Assembly (NCBI GenBank): GCA_040756575.1
Contig: JBFLYP010000009.1
Span: 1 to 64,000 of the forward strand
Reading direction: 5' to 3'
From: DTYU01 sp040756575
Lineage (GTDB): Bacteria; Bacillota; Desulfotomaculia; Desulfotomaculales; Ammonificaceae
DNA length: 64,000 nucleotides
This document shows, piece after piece, positions 52,027 to 59,221 of the stretch. The notes under the pieces are model-generated. The model worked only from the letters and a program-made list of their open reading frames with translations. It ran no database searches and was not told the DNA's origin. Position 1 is the first letter of the stretch. Each line of letters opens with the position of its first letter. The position numbers and the translations under genes are program-made.

Positions 52027-52200
52027 GTGAATTGCCCGATTTGCGGCGGCAGGGCTACGGGTAAGGTAGGTCAAAACAACTATTACTGCTGGGACTGTTG
52101 TTTGGAGTACCGGATCGAAAAGGAAGGGGTCCAGGTCTTCGACATCGATGAGGACGGAACCCTGGTGTCCTTTGACCCTGCTAACGAATCGTTTTACTAA
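52027..52200 (+). CDS. 57-aa zinc-ribbon protein
   Basis: A 57-codon frame starts at GTG 52027 behind AAGGAGG. It carries CPICGG near residues 3-8 and CWDCCLEY near 21-28, which could form a zinc ribbon, then an acidic C-terminal half ending in DPANESFY. Function is unknown. It lies between murJ and a small membrane protein, 29 bp before the latter, so they may be cotranscribed. Confidence 0.65.
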   Translation: MNCPICGGRATGKVGQNNYYCWDCCLEYRIEKEGVQVFDIDEDGTLVSFDPANESFY

Positions 52201-52229
52201 CGGCAGTTTCAAACGGGGGTGATTAAATC

Positions 52230-52415
52230 ATGTCCTTTTGGCGGGGGTTGGTGGCAGGCGGCATACTTGGGATCCTTGCCGGGGCGTTGCTGTTGTCCGA
52301 AGAGGAGGACCAGAATGAAAACCGGACGATCCGGCTGCGGGAAAGGGTGCCCCGGTTGGACCGGGCGCAGCGGATGGTAAGGAAAATGGTTAAATTAGCC
52401 GACCTGATGAAATAG
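52230..52415 (+). CDS. Small membrane protein (YtxH-like)
   Basis: The 61-aa protein has one N-terminal span with glycine-rich GLVAGGILGILAGALLL near residues 6-22, then an acidic and basic tail. The layout resembles YtxH/gas-vesicle-type small proteins, but the resemblance is only general. GGGGGTG lies 8 nt before the ATG. It precedes the AI-2E-type gene by 19 bp. Confidence 0.65.
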   Translation: MSFWRGLVAGGILGILAGALLLSEEEDQNENRTIRLRERVPRLDRAQRMVRKMVKLADLMK

Positions 52416-52434
52416 GGCAGGGGAGGCGCGCTTT

Positions 52435-53484
52435 ATGAAAGTGCGCTGGCGGTGGCTATGCCTGGCGGGCGGTCTGCTGCTCGCCTTTTACTTTTTTTAC
52501 ATTATAAGGGGCATTGTATTCCCTTTCGTTCTTGCCGCGAGCATAGCTTATATTCTTGAGCCTTTGGTTACCTGGCTGGAACGCCGTAGAACCCCGACGG
52601 GCACGGCGATCGGGATCGTTTACGCGGGCGTTTTCATTGTCCTTACCGGGGTGTTGAGCTGCGGCCTCCCCAAATTAGTGCGGCAGTTGGACCTCCTTGT
52701 TCAGAACATCCCGGTCTATACCGCAGAGGTTCAAATGCTGGTGTCGAAGGTCTGGATGCAGTACCATTTGCTGGGCCTGCCTTCCGACATCGAGGTGCTG
52801 ATAGAGGAACGCATCCACTGGGTTGAAGCGAGCTTGCTGCAGAGTATACGCGAGGCGCTCGAACTAATGGTGGGAGCCACCCGGTACGCCTTTTCCGCTG
52901 TTCTTGCGCCTATTATCGCGTTCTATTTTCTGAAAGACCGGTCTCTCTTCGCGGACCATTTGAACCTCATCCTGCCACGGAAGCGCCACCCTGAAGTCTG
53001 GCGTTTCTTGCACGCCGTGGACGGGATTTTGAAGCGGTACTTTCGAGGTTACCTGGTGGTCGCCTTGGTGGTCGGCGGTCTAACCGGAGCGGTCTTTGCA
53101 GCATTCGGCCTGCAGTACTCGGTGGCACTCGGGCTTTTTGCAGCGACGGCGGAATTGATTCCTTATTTCGGCTCGCTTATCGGTGCAGTTCCAGCAGTGG
53201 CCCTTGCTCTGCTTGAGTCTCATTGGCTGGCCCTAAAAGTGATGCTGGCGGTCGTGGTCGTCCACCAGTTCGAGGCGAGTTTCCTATCGCCAAGGATATT
53301 AGGGGGCAGTGTAGGGTTGCACCCCCTGACGATCATCGCTGTGGTTCTGCTTGGCGGACACTTCTTCGGTCTGGCCGGCATGTTCCTAGCGGTACCCGTG
53401 GCGGCGATCATAAGCACTGTTTTGCGCGAGGCGTTTAAGGCGTGGCGGTTGGTACCGCCAACTGCCGAAAGAAATGAAAGGTAG
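52435..53484 (+). CDS. AI-2E family transporter (PerM-like)
   Basis: The 349-aa membrane protein has about eight spans and the family phrases FVLAASIAYILEPLVTWLERRR near residues 30-51, PIIAFYFLKDRS near 160-171, GLQYSVALGLFAATAELIPYFGS near 223-245 and LGLAGMFLAVPVAA-like GLAGMFLAVPVAA near 315-327. The family includes AI-2 exporters and Na+/H+ antiporters, so the substrate is open. It often lies next to alaS in Peptococcaceae, but not here. Confidence 0.85.
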   Translation: MKVRWRWLCLAGGLLLAFYFFYIIRGIVFPFVLAASIAYILEPLVTWLERRRTPTGTAIGIVYAGVFIVLTGVLSCGLPKLVRQLDLLVQNIPVYTAEVQMLVSKVWMQYHLLGLPSDIEVLIEERIHWVEASLLQSIREALELMVGATRYAFSAVLAPIIAFYFLKDRSLFADHLNLILPRKRHPEVWRFLHAVDGILKRYFRGYLVVALVVGGLTGAVFAAFGLQYSVALGLFAATAELIPYFGSLIGAVPAVALALLESHWLALKVMLAVVVVHQFEASFLSPRILGGSVGLHPLTIIAVVLLGGHFFGLAGMFLAVPVAAIISTVLREAFKAWRLVPPTAERNER

Positions 53485-53604
53485 GGAGGAATCGGCTGTA
53501 GATAGGTGAAATAACTAATTCTTGAACCGCGGAGGAACGTAGATTTATAACGTTGAGCCGTGAACCTTTTCAGTTAAAAAACGCTCGACAGGATCTGTAG
53601 AGTA

Positions 53605-54585
53605 ATGAACAGTGCAATAAGAGTGAGCAATCTTACGAAAGAATTTAAAAACCTTATGGCCGTAAACCGGGTCAGTTTTTCTGTTGGCAGCGGGGAGATT
53701 TTCGGCTTTCTTGGTCCGAACGGGGCGGGAAAGACGACCACCATCAAAATCTTATCTACCCTCATGCGGCCATCCGCCGGCGAGGCGGTAGTCAACGGGT
53801 TCGATGTGGCACGCCAGGCCTCCTGTGTCCGCCGGTCAATCGGAATGGTTTTTCAGGATCCAAGTCTCGACGAACGCTTGACGGCGGAGGAGAACATGCT
53901 GTTTCACGCAGTGCTCTATGGTGTACCCCGAAGAGAAGCACTGGAACGTAGCCGTGAACTCCTTGAAATTGTAGGGTTAAGCGACCGGCGCAAGGACCTG
54001 GTGCGGACATTTTCCGGCGGGATGAAGCGCCGGCTGGAAGTTGCCCGGGGACTGTTGCACCGCCCGGCGGTTTTGTTTTTGGACGAGCCGACGCTCGGTC
54101 TCGACCCCCAGACCCGCAGCCATATATGGGAGCATATCAGGAGGCTGCACCGCGAATTAGGCACCACGGTTTTCTTAACCACACATTATATGGAAGAGGC
54201 GGAGGTCTGCGACCGGATCGGTATCATCGACCACGGAATGCTGATCGCTCTCGACACGCCAACAGGTTTGAAGCGCCTGGTAGGCGGCGACGTGGTAACA
54301 GCCAAGGCAAGTGACAATGCGGGCTTACTCAGACAGGTAAGCGAACGGTTCGGGCTTGCCGGAAGACTGGAAGGGGAGCACGTCTATTTTGAGACCGCCG
54401 AGGGGGAGAGCTTTGTTCCCCAACTGGTTCGGGCTTTTCCCGACATCCTTGAGGTCAGCGTTCGCAGGCCGACGCTGGAAGACGTCTTTTTGAAACTGAC
54501 CGGCAGGGCTATTCGTGACCAGGGTGCCGACGGGATGGAATCGATGCGAATAAGGCACAGGGCATGGCGGCAAACACGCCGGTGA
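53605..54585 (+). CDS. ABC transporter ATPase, DrrA type
   Basis: The 326-aa ATPase has Walker A GPNGAGKTTT near residues 38-47, the signature FSGGMKRRLEVARGLL near 132-147, Walker B VLFLDEPTLGLDP near 152-164 and the switch His in TTHYMEEAEVCDRI. A C-terminal DUF4162-type domain (about 215-310) with RRPTLEDVFLKLTG places it in the DrrA/CcmA-like drug or lipid export group. The ATG has no good SD. It overlaps the permease gene by 22 bp, so the two form one transporter. Confidence 0.88.
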   Translation: MNSAIRVSNLTKEFKNLMAVNRVSFSVGSGEIFGFLGPNGAGKTTTIKILSTLMRPSAGEAVVNGFDVARQASCVRRSIGMVFQDPSLDERLTAEENMLFHAVLYGVPRREALERSRELLEIVGLSDRRKDLVRTFSGGMKRRLEVARGLLHRPAVLFLDEPTLGLDPQTRSHIWEHIRRLHRELGTTVFLTTHYMEEAEVCDRIGIIDHGMLIALDTPTGLKRLVGGDVVTAKASDNAGLLRQVSERFGLAGRLEGEHVYFETAEGESFVPQLVRAFPDILEVSVRRPTLEDVFLKLTGRAIRDQGADGMESMRIRHRAWRQTRR

Positions 54586-55421
54586 CACCGGGAACCGGCC
54601 TGTTTTTGCGGGAACAGTTGTTGTCCGCGTTGAGGAGAGGTATTGTGCGGGCTTTTTTTGCGGCGGTTTTGATAATATGGCTCCGCGATGTTAAGCGGTA
54701 CACCCGGGAGGGAACCCGCATCCTGGCGATGCTCGGGCAGCCCGTCCTGTACCTGTTGATAATGGGGCAGGGCTTGCGCTCTACTTTTAGGGCCGGGATA
54801 CCAGGGTTCGATTACCTGGAATTTGTATATCCAGGCGTGATCGGGATGTCGGTTCTTTTTACCGCGATTTTTTCCTCCGTGTCGATCATCTGGGACCGGC
54901 AGTTCGGTTTCCTGAAAGAGGTCCTTGTCGCGCCCGTTCCGCGGGCGGCGATCGCCATGGGGAAGGCCCTGGGAGGAAGTACCACCGCTTCGATGCAGGG
55001 GATAATCCTGTTGGTCCTGGCACCCCTTGCGGGAGTGTCGCTGGAGTTCGGCCAGATTATCACAATCGTCGGACTGATGTTGATAATGGCTTTTGCAGTG
55101 GCTTCCATCGGGACCCTCGTGGCGGCGCGAATGGAAACGATGGAGGGGTTTCACCTGGTAACGAACTTCCTCACGCTGCCGATGTTTCTGTTAAGCGGGG
55201 CATTTTTCCCCTTGAAGACAGCTCCGGCCTGGATGCAGCCTTTAATGCGGCTTGACCCCGTTTATTACGGTGTGGACGCGTTACGAAATGTTATTTTTTC
55301 CTGTTCGTCGCTCAAGTCTTTTGTAGTCAGCCAAAGTTTGCCCGTGGACCTGCTGGTCTTGTTCTCGTTCTCTTTTATTATGATTACTCTCGGCATGTTG
55401 GCCTTCAGCCGGACGGAGTAA
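54564..55421 (+). CDS. ABC-2 type permease, DrrB type
   Basis: The 285-aa membrane protein has about six spans and the ABC-2 phrase FLKEVLVAPVPRAAIAMGKALGG near residues 114-136, then FLTLPMFLLSGAFFPLKTAPAW near 208-229 and LDPVYYGVDALRN near 236-248, all typical of DrrB/NodJ-like permeases. It pairs with the ATPase it overlaps. Substrate is unknown; drugs, lipids or polysaccharide are options. No biosynthetic genes flank it. Confidence 0.88.
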   Translation: MAANTPVTPGTGLFLREQLLSALRRGIVRAFFAAVLIIWLRDVKRYTREGTRILAMLGQPVLYLLIMGQGLRSTFRAGIPGFDYLEFVYPGVIGMSVLFTAIFSSVSIIWDRQFGFLKEVLVAPVPRAAIAMGKALGGSTTASMQGIILLVLAPLAGVSLEFGQIITIVGLMLIMAFAVASIGTLVAARMETMEGFHLVTNFLTLPMFLLSGAFFPLKTAPAWMQPLMRLDPVYYGVDALRNVIFSCSSLKSFVVSQSLPVDLLVLFSFSFIMITLGMLAFSRTE

Positions 55422-55520
55422 GTTCAAAAAGGCTAAAACTAATGACTCCGGAGGCCGTTCCACGTTCGGCATTCGATGTTCGACGTTCAAGGTTCAGCTT
55501 TTATAGGAGGCGGGCTTTTC

Positions 55521-55559
55521 GGGTCCGTTCTGCCTGCCTGCCGGCAGAAACGGCGCGTT
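55521..55559 (+). terminator. Hairpin after the DrrAB genes
   Basis: CCGTTCTGCC pairs imperfectly with GGCAGAAACGG; CGCGTTTT follows. It lies between the convergent ABC and GGDEF/HD-GYP genes and probably ends the plus-strand transcript. Confidence 0.45.
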
Positions 55560-57290
55560 TTAAACACTTAGTTTCAGTTCCCCGCTAAGGTGTTCCTGGT
55601 CCGGGCTGCCGGCAGCGACCCGGCGTTCCCTTTCGTACGCATCTTTCACCACCTCAAGAAAGAGGGGTGTCAGTTCGGGGTCGTACAGAGTGCCCGCGTT
55701 CCTTTTCAACTCGAGGCAGGCCTCTGTGAAACTCAAGGCGCTTCGGTAGGGACGGTCCGAGGTCATCGCATCAAAGCTGTCCGCGATGCGCAAGATGCGG
55801 GCCGCCAAGGGAATCTCTTCACCTGATAAGCCGTCGGGGTATCCCGTCCCGTCATAGTTCTCATGATGCGACCGTATTACAGGCAATATCTCTTTAAAGT
55901 GAGGTAGAGACCGGATCATTTCGCTGCCCCAAACGGTATGATTCTTCATTGTTTCCCATTCACTGTAGTCCAAAGACCCTTCCTTGGTTAAAACAGGAGA
56001 GTCGATTTCGATTTTACCGATGTCGTGCAGGTATGCCCCGTACCTGAGGTTGTCTTTCTCCTCACCGGAAAGTCCGAGCCTTTCCGCAAGCGCGAGGGCG
56101 TATGACAATACCCTTTCGCAGTGGCCGAACGTATACCGGTCTTTAGCATTGATCAGCGCCACAAGGGTTTGAAGGGTCGGGAAGGCCTCCTTGATCTTCA
56201 GCGTGCTGATTTCGCTCAGAATGGACTGGTAGAGGTAGGTCTTTCCTTTGCTGTACTTTGCTCTAAAAAGGTCGTTTTCCGCGGCCCGGATGAGCGGCAG
56301 GACCGAATTCTCGTCATTGGGGTACCCGGCCACTCCGGTGGAAACTGTGAACGCCTTAACGGAAGTTTCATTATTTGCTAAAATCGCCGCCGCCAGGGCC
56401 TCGATCTGCCCTTTAAGGTCTGCGGCCCTTGCCGAAGCCTGTTCCTTGTTCAATCCTATCAGAACCAGGGCGAACTCGTCGCTTCCGTAGCGGGCTGCGT
56501 AATCGGGCTCTTTTACCTCCTTAAGAAGTAATTTCCCGATTTGGGCTAAGATTTCGTCGCCCTTGTTATATCCGTAAACAGCGTTATAGTACCTGAACTG
56601 GTCAATGTCGAGTAGAATCAGCGAAAGGGGCAGCCTTTTTGCAGTTGCCTCCTTAAGCGACAGCGCCAGTTTTTCCTGAAGGTAGCGGTGGTTATGCAGT
56701 CCGGTCAACTGGTCGTAATCCGCAAGCCTGATCAATACCCGTTGGGTCTGTTTTTCTATTTCAATCAACCCGCCGACCACCCAGGCAGAAAGCGTGGTGA
56801 CACCGCTTACGATAAGGTCGGTTTGAAAGATATCACCGCGAAGGTCGTAAAACAGGTAATCAGCGAGGAACAGGAATAAGCCGGAAACAACTGCGGTACC
56901 GACTCCTAAGTTTTTGCCGAACGTAGTTGCGGCGATTATTGCCGGGAGCATGATCAGCACTTTGGCGTTGAAGAGGTTTTTACTGTGCCAGAGAAAGCCC
57001 ACGGTCAGGGAAAAGATTAACACGAAGAGTAACATTTCGTCGGTTCCGGTTCGAATAAGAAAACGGGCTTTAATTTTTAAAATCAGTTTCCGGATAAGGT
57101 ATACAGAAACGAGCAATACTATAATGAAGCTCGAAGCATTGACAAAGAAATTCAGCGAAGAATCCTTCCCCAACCGGAAGTTGTACAAACTGGCAATCAC
57201 CATTACAAATATCAAAAGGCAGATGATCTGGGTAACCAGAATGTATTCAGAGAGTTCTTCAGCTCTACTTTCTTCCCACTCACGCATCAT
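55560..57290 (-). CDS. Membrane GGDEF/HD-GYP protein (c-di-GMP turnover)
   Basis: The 576-aa protein has five to six membrane spans in residues 15-190, a GGDEF domain (about 200-350) and an HD-GYP domain (about 375-560). The active loop reads GSDEF in ARYGSDEFALVL, so the first Gly of GGDEF is lost to Ser at the second place; activity is uncertain. The HD-GYP motifs are HDIGKIEI near 418-425, HHENYDGTGYPDGLSGEEIPL near 475-495 and ADSFDAMTSDRPYR near 505-518, all intact, so c-di-GMP hydrolysis is likely. The ATG has AAGGAGC 4-5 nt upstream. It lies downstream of agrBD on the same strand. Confidence 0.9.
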   Translation of the reverse strand: MMREWEESRAEELSEYILVTQIICLLIFVMVIASLYNFRLGKDSSLNFFVNASSFIIVLLVSVYLIRKLILKIKARFLIRTGTDEMLLFVLIFSLTVGFLWHSKNLFNAKVLIMLPAIIAATTFGKNLGVGTAVVSGLFLFLADYLFYDLRGDIFQTDLIVSGVTTLSAWVVGGLIEIEKQTQRVLIRLADYDQLTGLHNHRYLQEKLALSLKEATAKRLPLSLILLDIDQFRYYNAVYGYNKGDEILAQIGKLLLKEVKEPDYAARYGSDEFALVLIGLNKEQASARAADLKGQIEALAAAILANNETSVKAFTVSTGVAGYPNDENSVLPLIRAAENDLFRAKYSKGKTYLYQSILSEISTLKIKEAFPTLQTLVALINAKDRYTFGHCERVLSYALALAERLGLSGEEKDNLRYGAYLHDIGKIEIDSPVLTKEGSLDYSEWETMKNHTVWGSEMIRSLPHFKEILPVIRSHHENYDGTGYPDGLSGEEIPLAARILRIADSFDAMTSDRPYRSALSFTEACLELKRNAGTLYDPELTPLFLEVVKDAYERERRVAAGSPDQEHLSGELKLSV

Positions 57291-57351
57291 AAGCGCTCCT
57301 TGAAAGACTTAAAAGTCTATATACATTATCTGTATGGTTGTTGGCTGTTTT

Positions 57352-57400
57352 CCCGGCACCCGGGCGGTTTCGGCCGAACTCACCGTTCCCGGGTGCCGGG
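57352..57400. promoter_or_regulatory. Strong 49-nt inverted repeat between agrD and the GGDEF/HD-GYP gene
   Basis: CCCGGCACCCGGG (57352-57364) pairs perfectly with CCCGGGTGCCGGG (57388-57400). An inner CGGT/ACCG extends the stem and the palindrome TTCGGCCGAA lies near the tip. No T-run follows on either strand, so it is not a classical terminator. It may stabilise or divide the agr transcript, or bind a protein. Confidence 0.5.
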
Positions 57401-57420
57401 GGACAGCGTTTAATGCTGCG

Positions 57421-57552
57421 TTACTTTCTTAGAGCTTTAGGCACTTCTGGCTGATATAGATATCTTATGCATGCTGTTCCAACCCCGAATTTCGCAACAG
57501 CGACTAAGACGGTAAAAATTGCCGGCAAGCAGCTATAGAGCAGGCGCTTCAT
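57421..57552 (-). CDS. agrD: AgrD-like cyclic peptide autoinducer precursor
   Basis: The 43-aa precursor has a basic amphipathic start (KRLLYSCLPAIFTVLVAVAK), then the signal core GTACIRYL and the conserved C-terminal YQPEVPKALRK. By analogy with Listeria and clostridial AgrD, AgrB would cut before YQPEVP and join Cys-Ile-Arg-Tyr-Leu into a thiolactone ring; this is inferred. The ATG overlaps the agrB stop by four bases (ATGA), so translation is coupled. SD-like GAAAGGGG lies inside the end of agrB. Confidence 0.85.
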   Translation of the reverse strand: MKRLLYSCLPAIFTVLVAVAKFGVGTACIRYLYQPEVPKALRK

Positions 57553-58178
57553 ACCCTTTCCCCCCTTTCCCTGAGATTGTCGATAATAGTGGCAAACCTG
57601 TGGCCGGATCTGGTCAAGGTGAAGGTTTGCCACCATACACCAAGGCTCGCGGCCAGAACTATGGGCAGAGCAACGCCATTGACTAACAGCAGGAACTCTC
57701 CTGCGGTTACGGACATTAGTACAAGGAGTGACAGAAAACGCAGTCTGCGGCGGCGGGTTACGGAAGTGATGGGATTGGCCGGAGAGTCCACGGGGGCTAA
57801 CCGATAAACTACCAATGTAGAAGGGATGAATCCCAAAGTAACTATCAGTGACATGCCAAGGGGAGTTAAATACGGAGCGGTTATTGCGGCGAGCTTTCCA
57901 AGCAAAGGAATGGTTATCACTCCGGTGATGAAACATGTCAAAGGTGTTTTACTGTGGGCTCCGCCGGAAAACATCCGTAACGAGGAAGCGGCGAAATCAA
58001 CCGCAAGGGTGGTCCAGAAGCATCCAAGAAGCCAGCCCACAAGGAGCGTGAAAAAAAAGCCGGTAACCTGGTAGACAATAAACTGAAGACCGTACAGGGC
58101 GATCTCCTCTTGCTCCTGCGTCAGGTTAAGCTTGTCCTTTAAATACCCTGCAACAGACCTGGTAAGGTTAATGTTCAC
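57549..58178 (-). CDS. agrB: AgrB-like peptide-processing endopeptidase
   Basis: The 209-aa membrane protein has about six spans and the AgrB catalytic site GGAHSKTPLTC near residues 72-82, with His and Cys intact. It would cleave the AgrD tail and form the thiolactone. The GTG start has AAAGGGTGATG upstream. It lies 14 bp after the sensor-like membrane protein and overlaps agrD, so the three are one operon. Confidence 0.92.
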   Translation of the reverse strand: MNINLTRSVAGYLKDKLNLTQEQEEIALYGLQFIVYQVTGFFFTLLVGWLLGCFWTTLAVDFAASSLRMFSGGAHSKTPLTCFITGVITIPLLGKLAAITAPYLTPLGMSLIVTLGFIPSTLVVYRLAPVDSPANPITSVTRRRRLRFLSLLVLMSVTAGEFLLLVNGVALPIVLAASLGVWWQTFTLTRSGHRFATIIDNLRERGERV

Positions 58179-58192
58179 AAACCCATCACCCT

Positions 58193-58681
58193 TTAGCTTT
58201 TGAGGCTTAATTCAGCTCCAATCCCCTTTTTACTGTTAAAGTGGTTTTTGCCTAAGGCAACCAGTAGCAAAACTAATTCATACGGCAAAGCAAAAACCGC
58301 TCTGAGGAGGGGACTGGCAAAAACGGTTTCGTATGGAATCTTTGTAGCATTTAAAAGCGGCTCCAAGTAAATCATTTCCATTGCCGTAACGATCGCGATA
58401 CAAACCAGAACAGCAGCAAGAATTCTACTTAACCTGACTCCGGTAAAAATGCGCGTATAAATGGACAGCGTGACAGCAAGGATTACCGTATGTATCCCAA
58501 AGACGATCGGCAAAAGGCGGACCAGATTCGTCACCGATTGCAGGAGTGCAACGTATAAAATTCGTTTGTCACACAGGCGCAGGTTGATAAAACTAAATAC
58601 CGCCAATGTCATTACCAAACTTTCGGGGAAATCCTGTAAAACTAAAGCATATAAGTGGTTGATGAAGGTTCCATTTTCCAT
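58193..58681 (-). CDS. AgrC-like membrane sensor domain without kinase
   Basis: The 162-aa protein is nearly all membrane: about five to six spans, with RLLPIVFGIHTVILAVTLSI near residues 54-73 resembling the sensor half of clostridial AgrC/GHKL histidine kinases. It ends after a short basic tail (ALGKNHFNSKKG), where the kinase would begin. No kinase or response regulator lies nearby. It might bind the Agr peptide and pass the signal to a partner. ATG 58681 has GGGGGAAAAGGG upstream; an in-frame ATG at 58720 precedes that SD. Confidence 0.65.
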   Translation of the reverse strand: MENGTFINHLYALVLQDFPESLVMTLAVFSFINLRLCDKRILYVALLQSVTNLVRLLPIVFGIHTVILAVTLSIYTRIFTGVRLSRILAAVLVCIAIVTAMEMIYLEPLLNATKIPYETVFASPLLRAVFALPYELVLLLVALGKNHFNSKKGIGAELSLKS

Positions 58682-58740
58682 CCCTTTTCCCCCATATATA
58701 TTTCCTTGAATTGGTAACATTTGTACAGTTTGTACCCTGT

Positions 58741-58754
58741 CTATTCGACAAAAA
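58741..58754 (-). promoter_or_regulatory. Spo0A-box-like site upstream of the agr operon
   Basis: On the minus strand TTTTTGTCGAATAG matches the Spo0A box TTTGTCGAANA in ten of eleven positions. It lies 60 bp before the start of the sensor-like gene, a position suited to activation or repression by Spo0A. Confidence 0.5.
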
Positions 58755-58856
58755 GGGTGTATTTCCTGCTAAAAATTTGATATTTAACCAATATTTAAAC
58801 TGCAAGCGATTGGTGGGACTAATCACGTGGATTCGTTGCTCAAAAACCGGGCGTGC

Positions 58857-58893
58857 TTTAGACAAGATGAAATTTTTAGACAAGATGAAATTT
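58857..58893 (+). repeat. 18-bp tandem repeat, two copies
   Basis: TTTAGACAAGATGAAATTT occurs twice with an 18-bp period. The unit is a multiple of three and reads as LDKMKF in one frame, but no gene is evident. Confidence 0.85.
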
Positions 58894-59171
58894 AAAAAGT
58901 ACATTTAATTTAAGGAAAGTGCTGTATAGATTTCTTCGACATAGTGTCGCATTGCGAAATAGAAATTCCGCAAATAACAGGGAGGTATATTAAGGATGCT
59001 GACCTAAAATTAACTTTTTTCTTATATGGTATTTAATACATATTTGACGGTAAGTTTGAATTTCCTGCTGAATTTTCTCTATAAAAGAAACTTTTTGACT
59101 GACAAAAAAGCTTGTGCATCTTGGCTTAATAGATAAACGCGATTCAGGACCGGCCGTCGGTGTGTTTCAAG

Positions 59172-59201
59172 CAAAAAAATACCCCGGTATTTTACCGGGG
59201 T
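59172..59201 (-). terminator. Terminator of the GGDEF gene
   Basis: ACCCCGGTA pairs with TACCGGGGT around TTT; on the minus strand seven T follow. It lies 20 bp after the GGDEF stop and insulates it from the agr operon. Confidence 0.9.
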
Positions 59202-59221
59202 CAGCCGGAGGTGGGTTGTTT

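Larger units (their letters stand above)
58682..59221. other. 540-bp AT-rich region upstream of the agr operon
   Basis: It contains a Spo0A-box-like site (58741-58754), two GTACAAA direct repeats (58715-58733 on the minus strand), an 18-bp tandem repeat (58857-58893), a second TTCGACA (58937-58943) inside CGACAtagTGTCG, a GGGAGG followed by a 3-codon frame near 58980, and the terminator of the downstream GGDEF gene at its end. No gene is called. Confidence 0.5.

Noticed and set aside
58711..58908. 65-aa plus-strand frame with LDKMKF repeats
   Set aside because: It starts without an SD, opposes the agr promoter region, and contains the Spo0A-like box; coding is unlikely.
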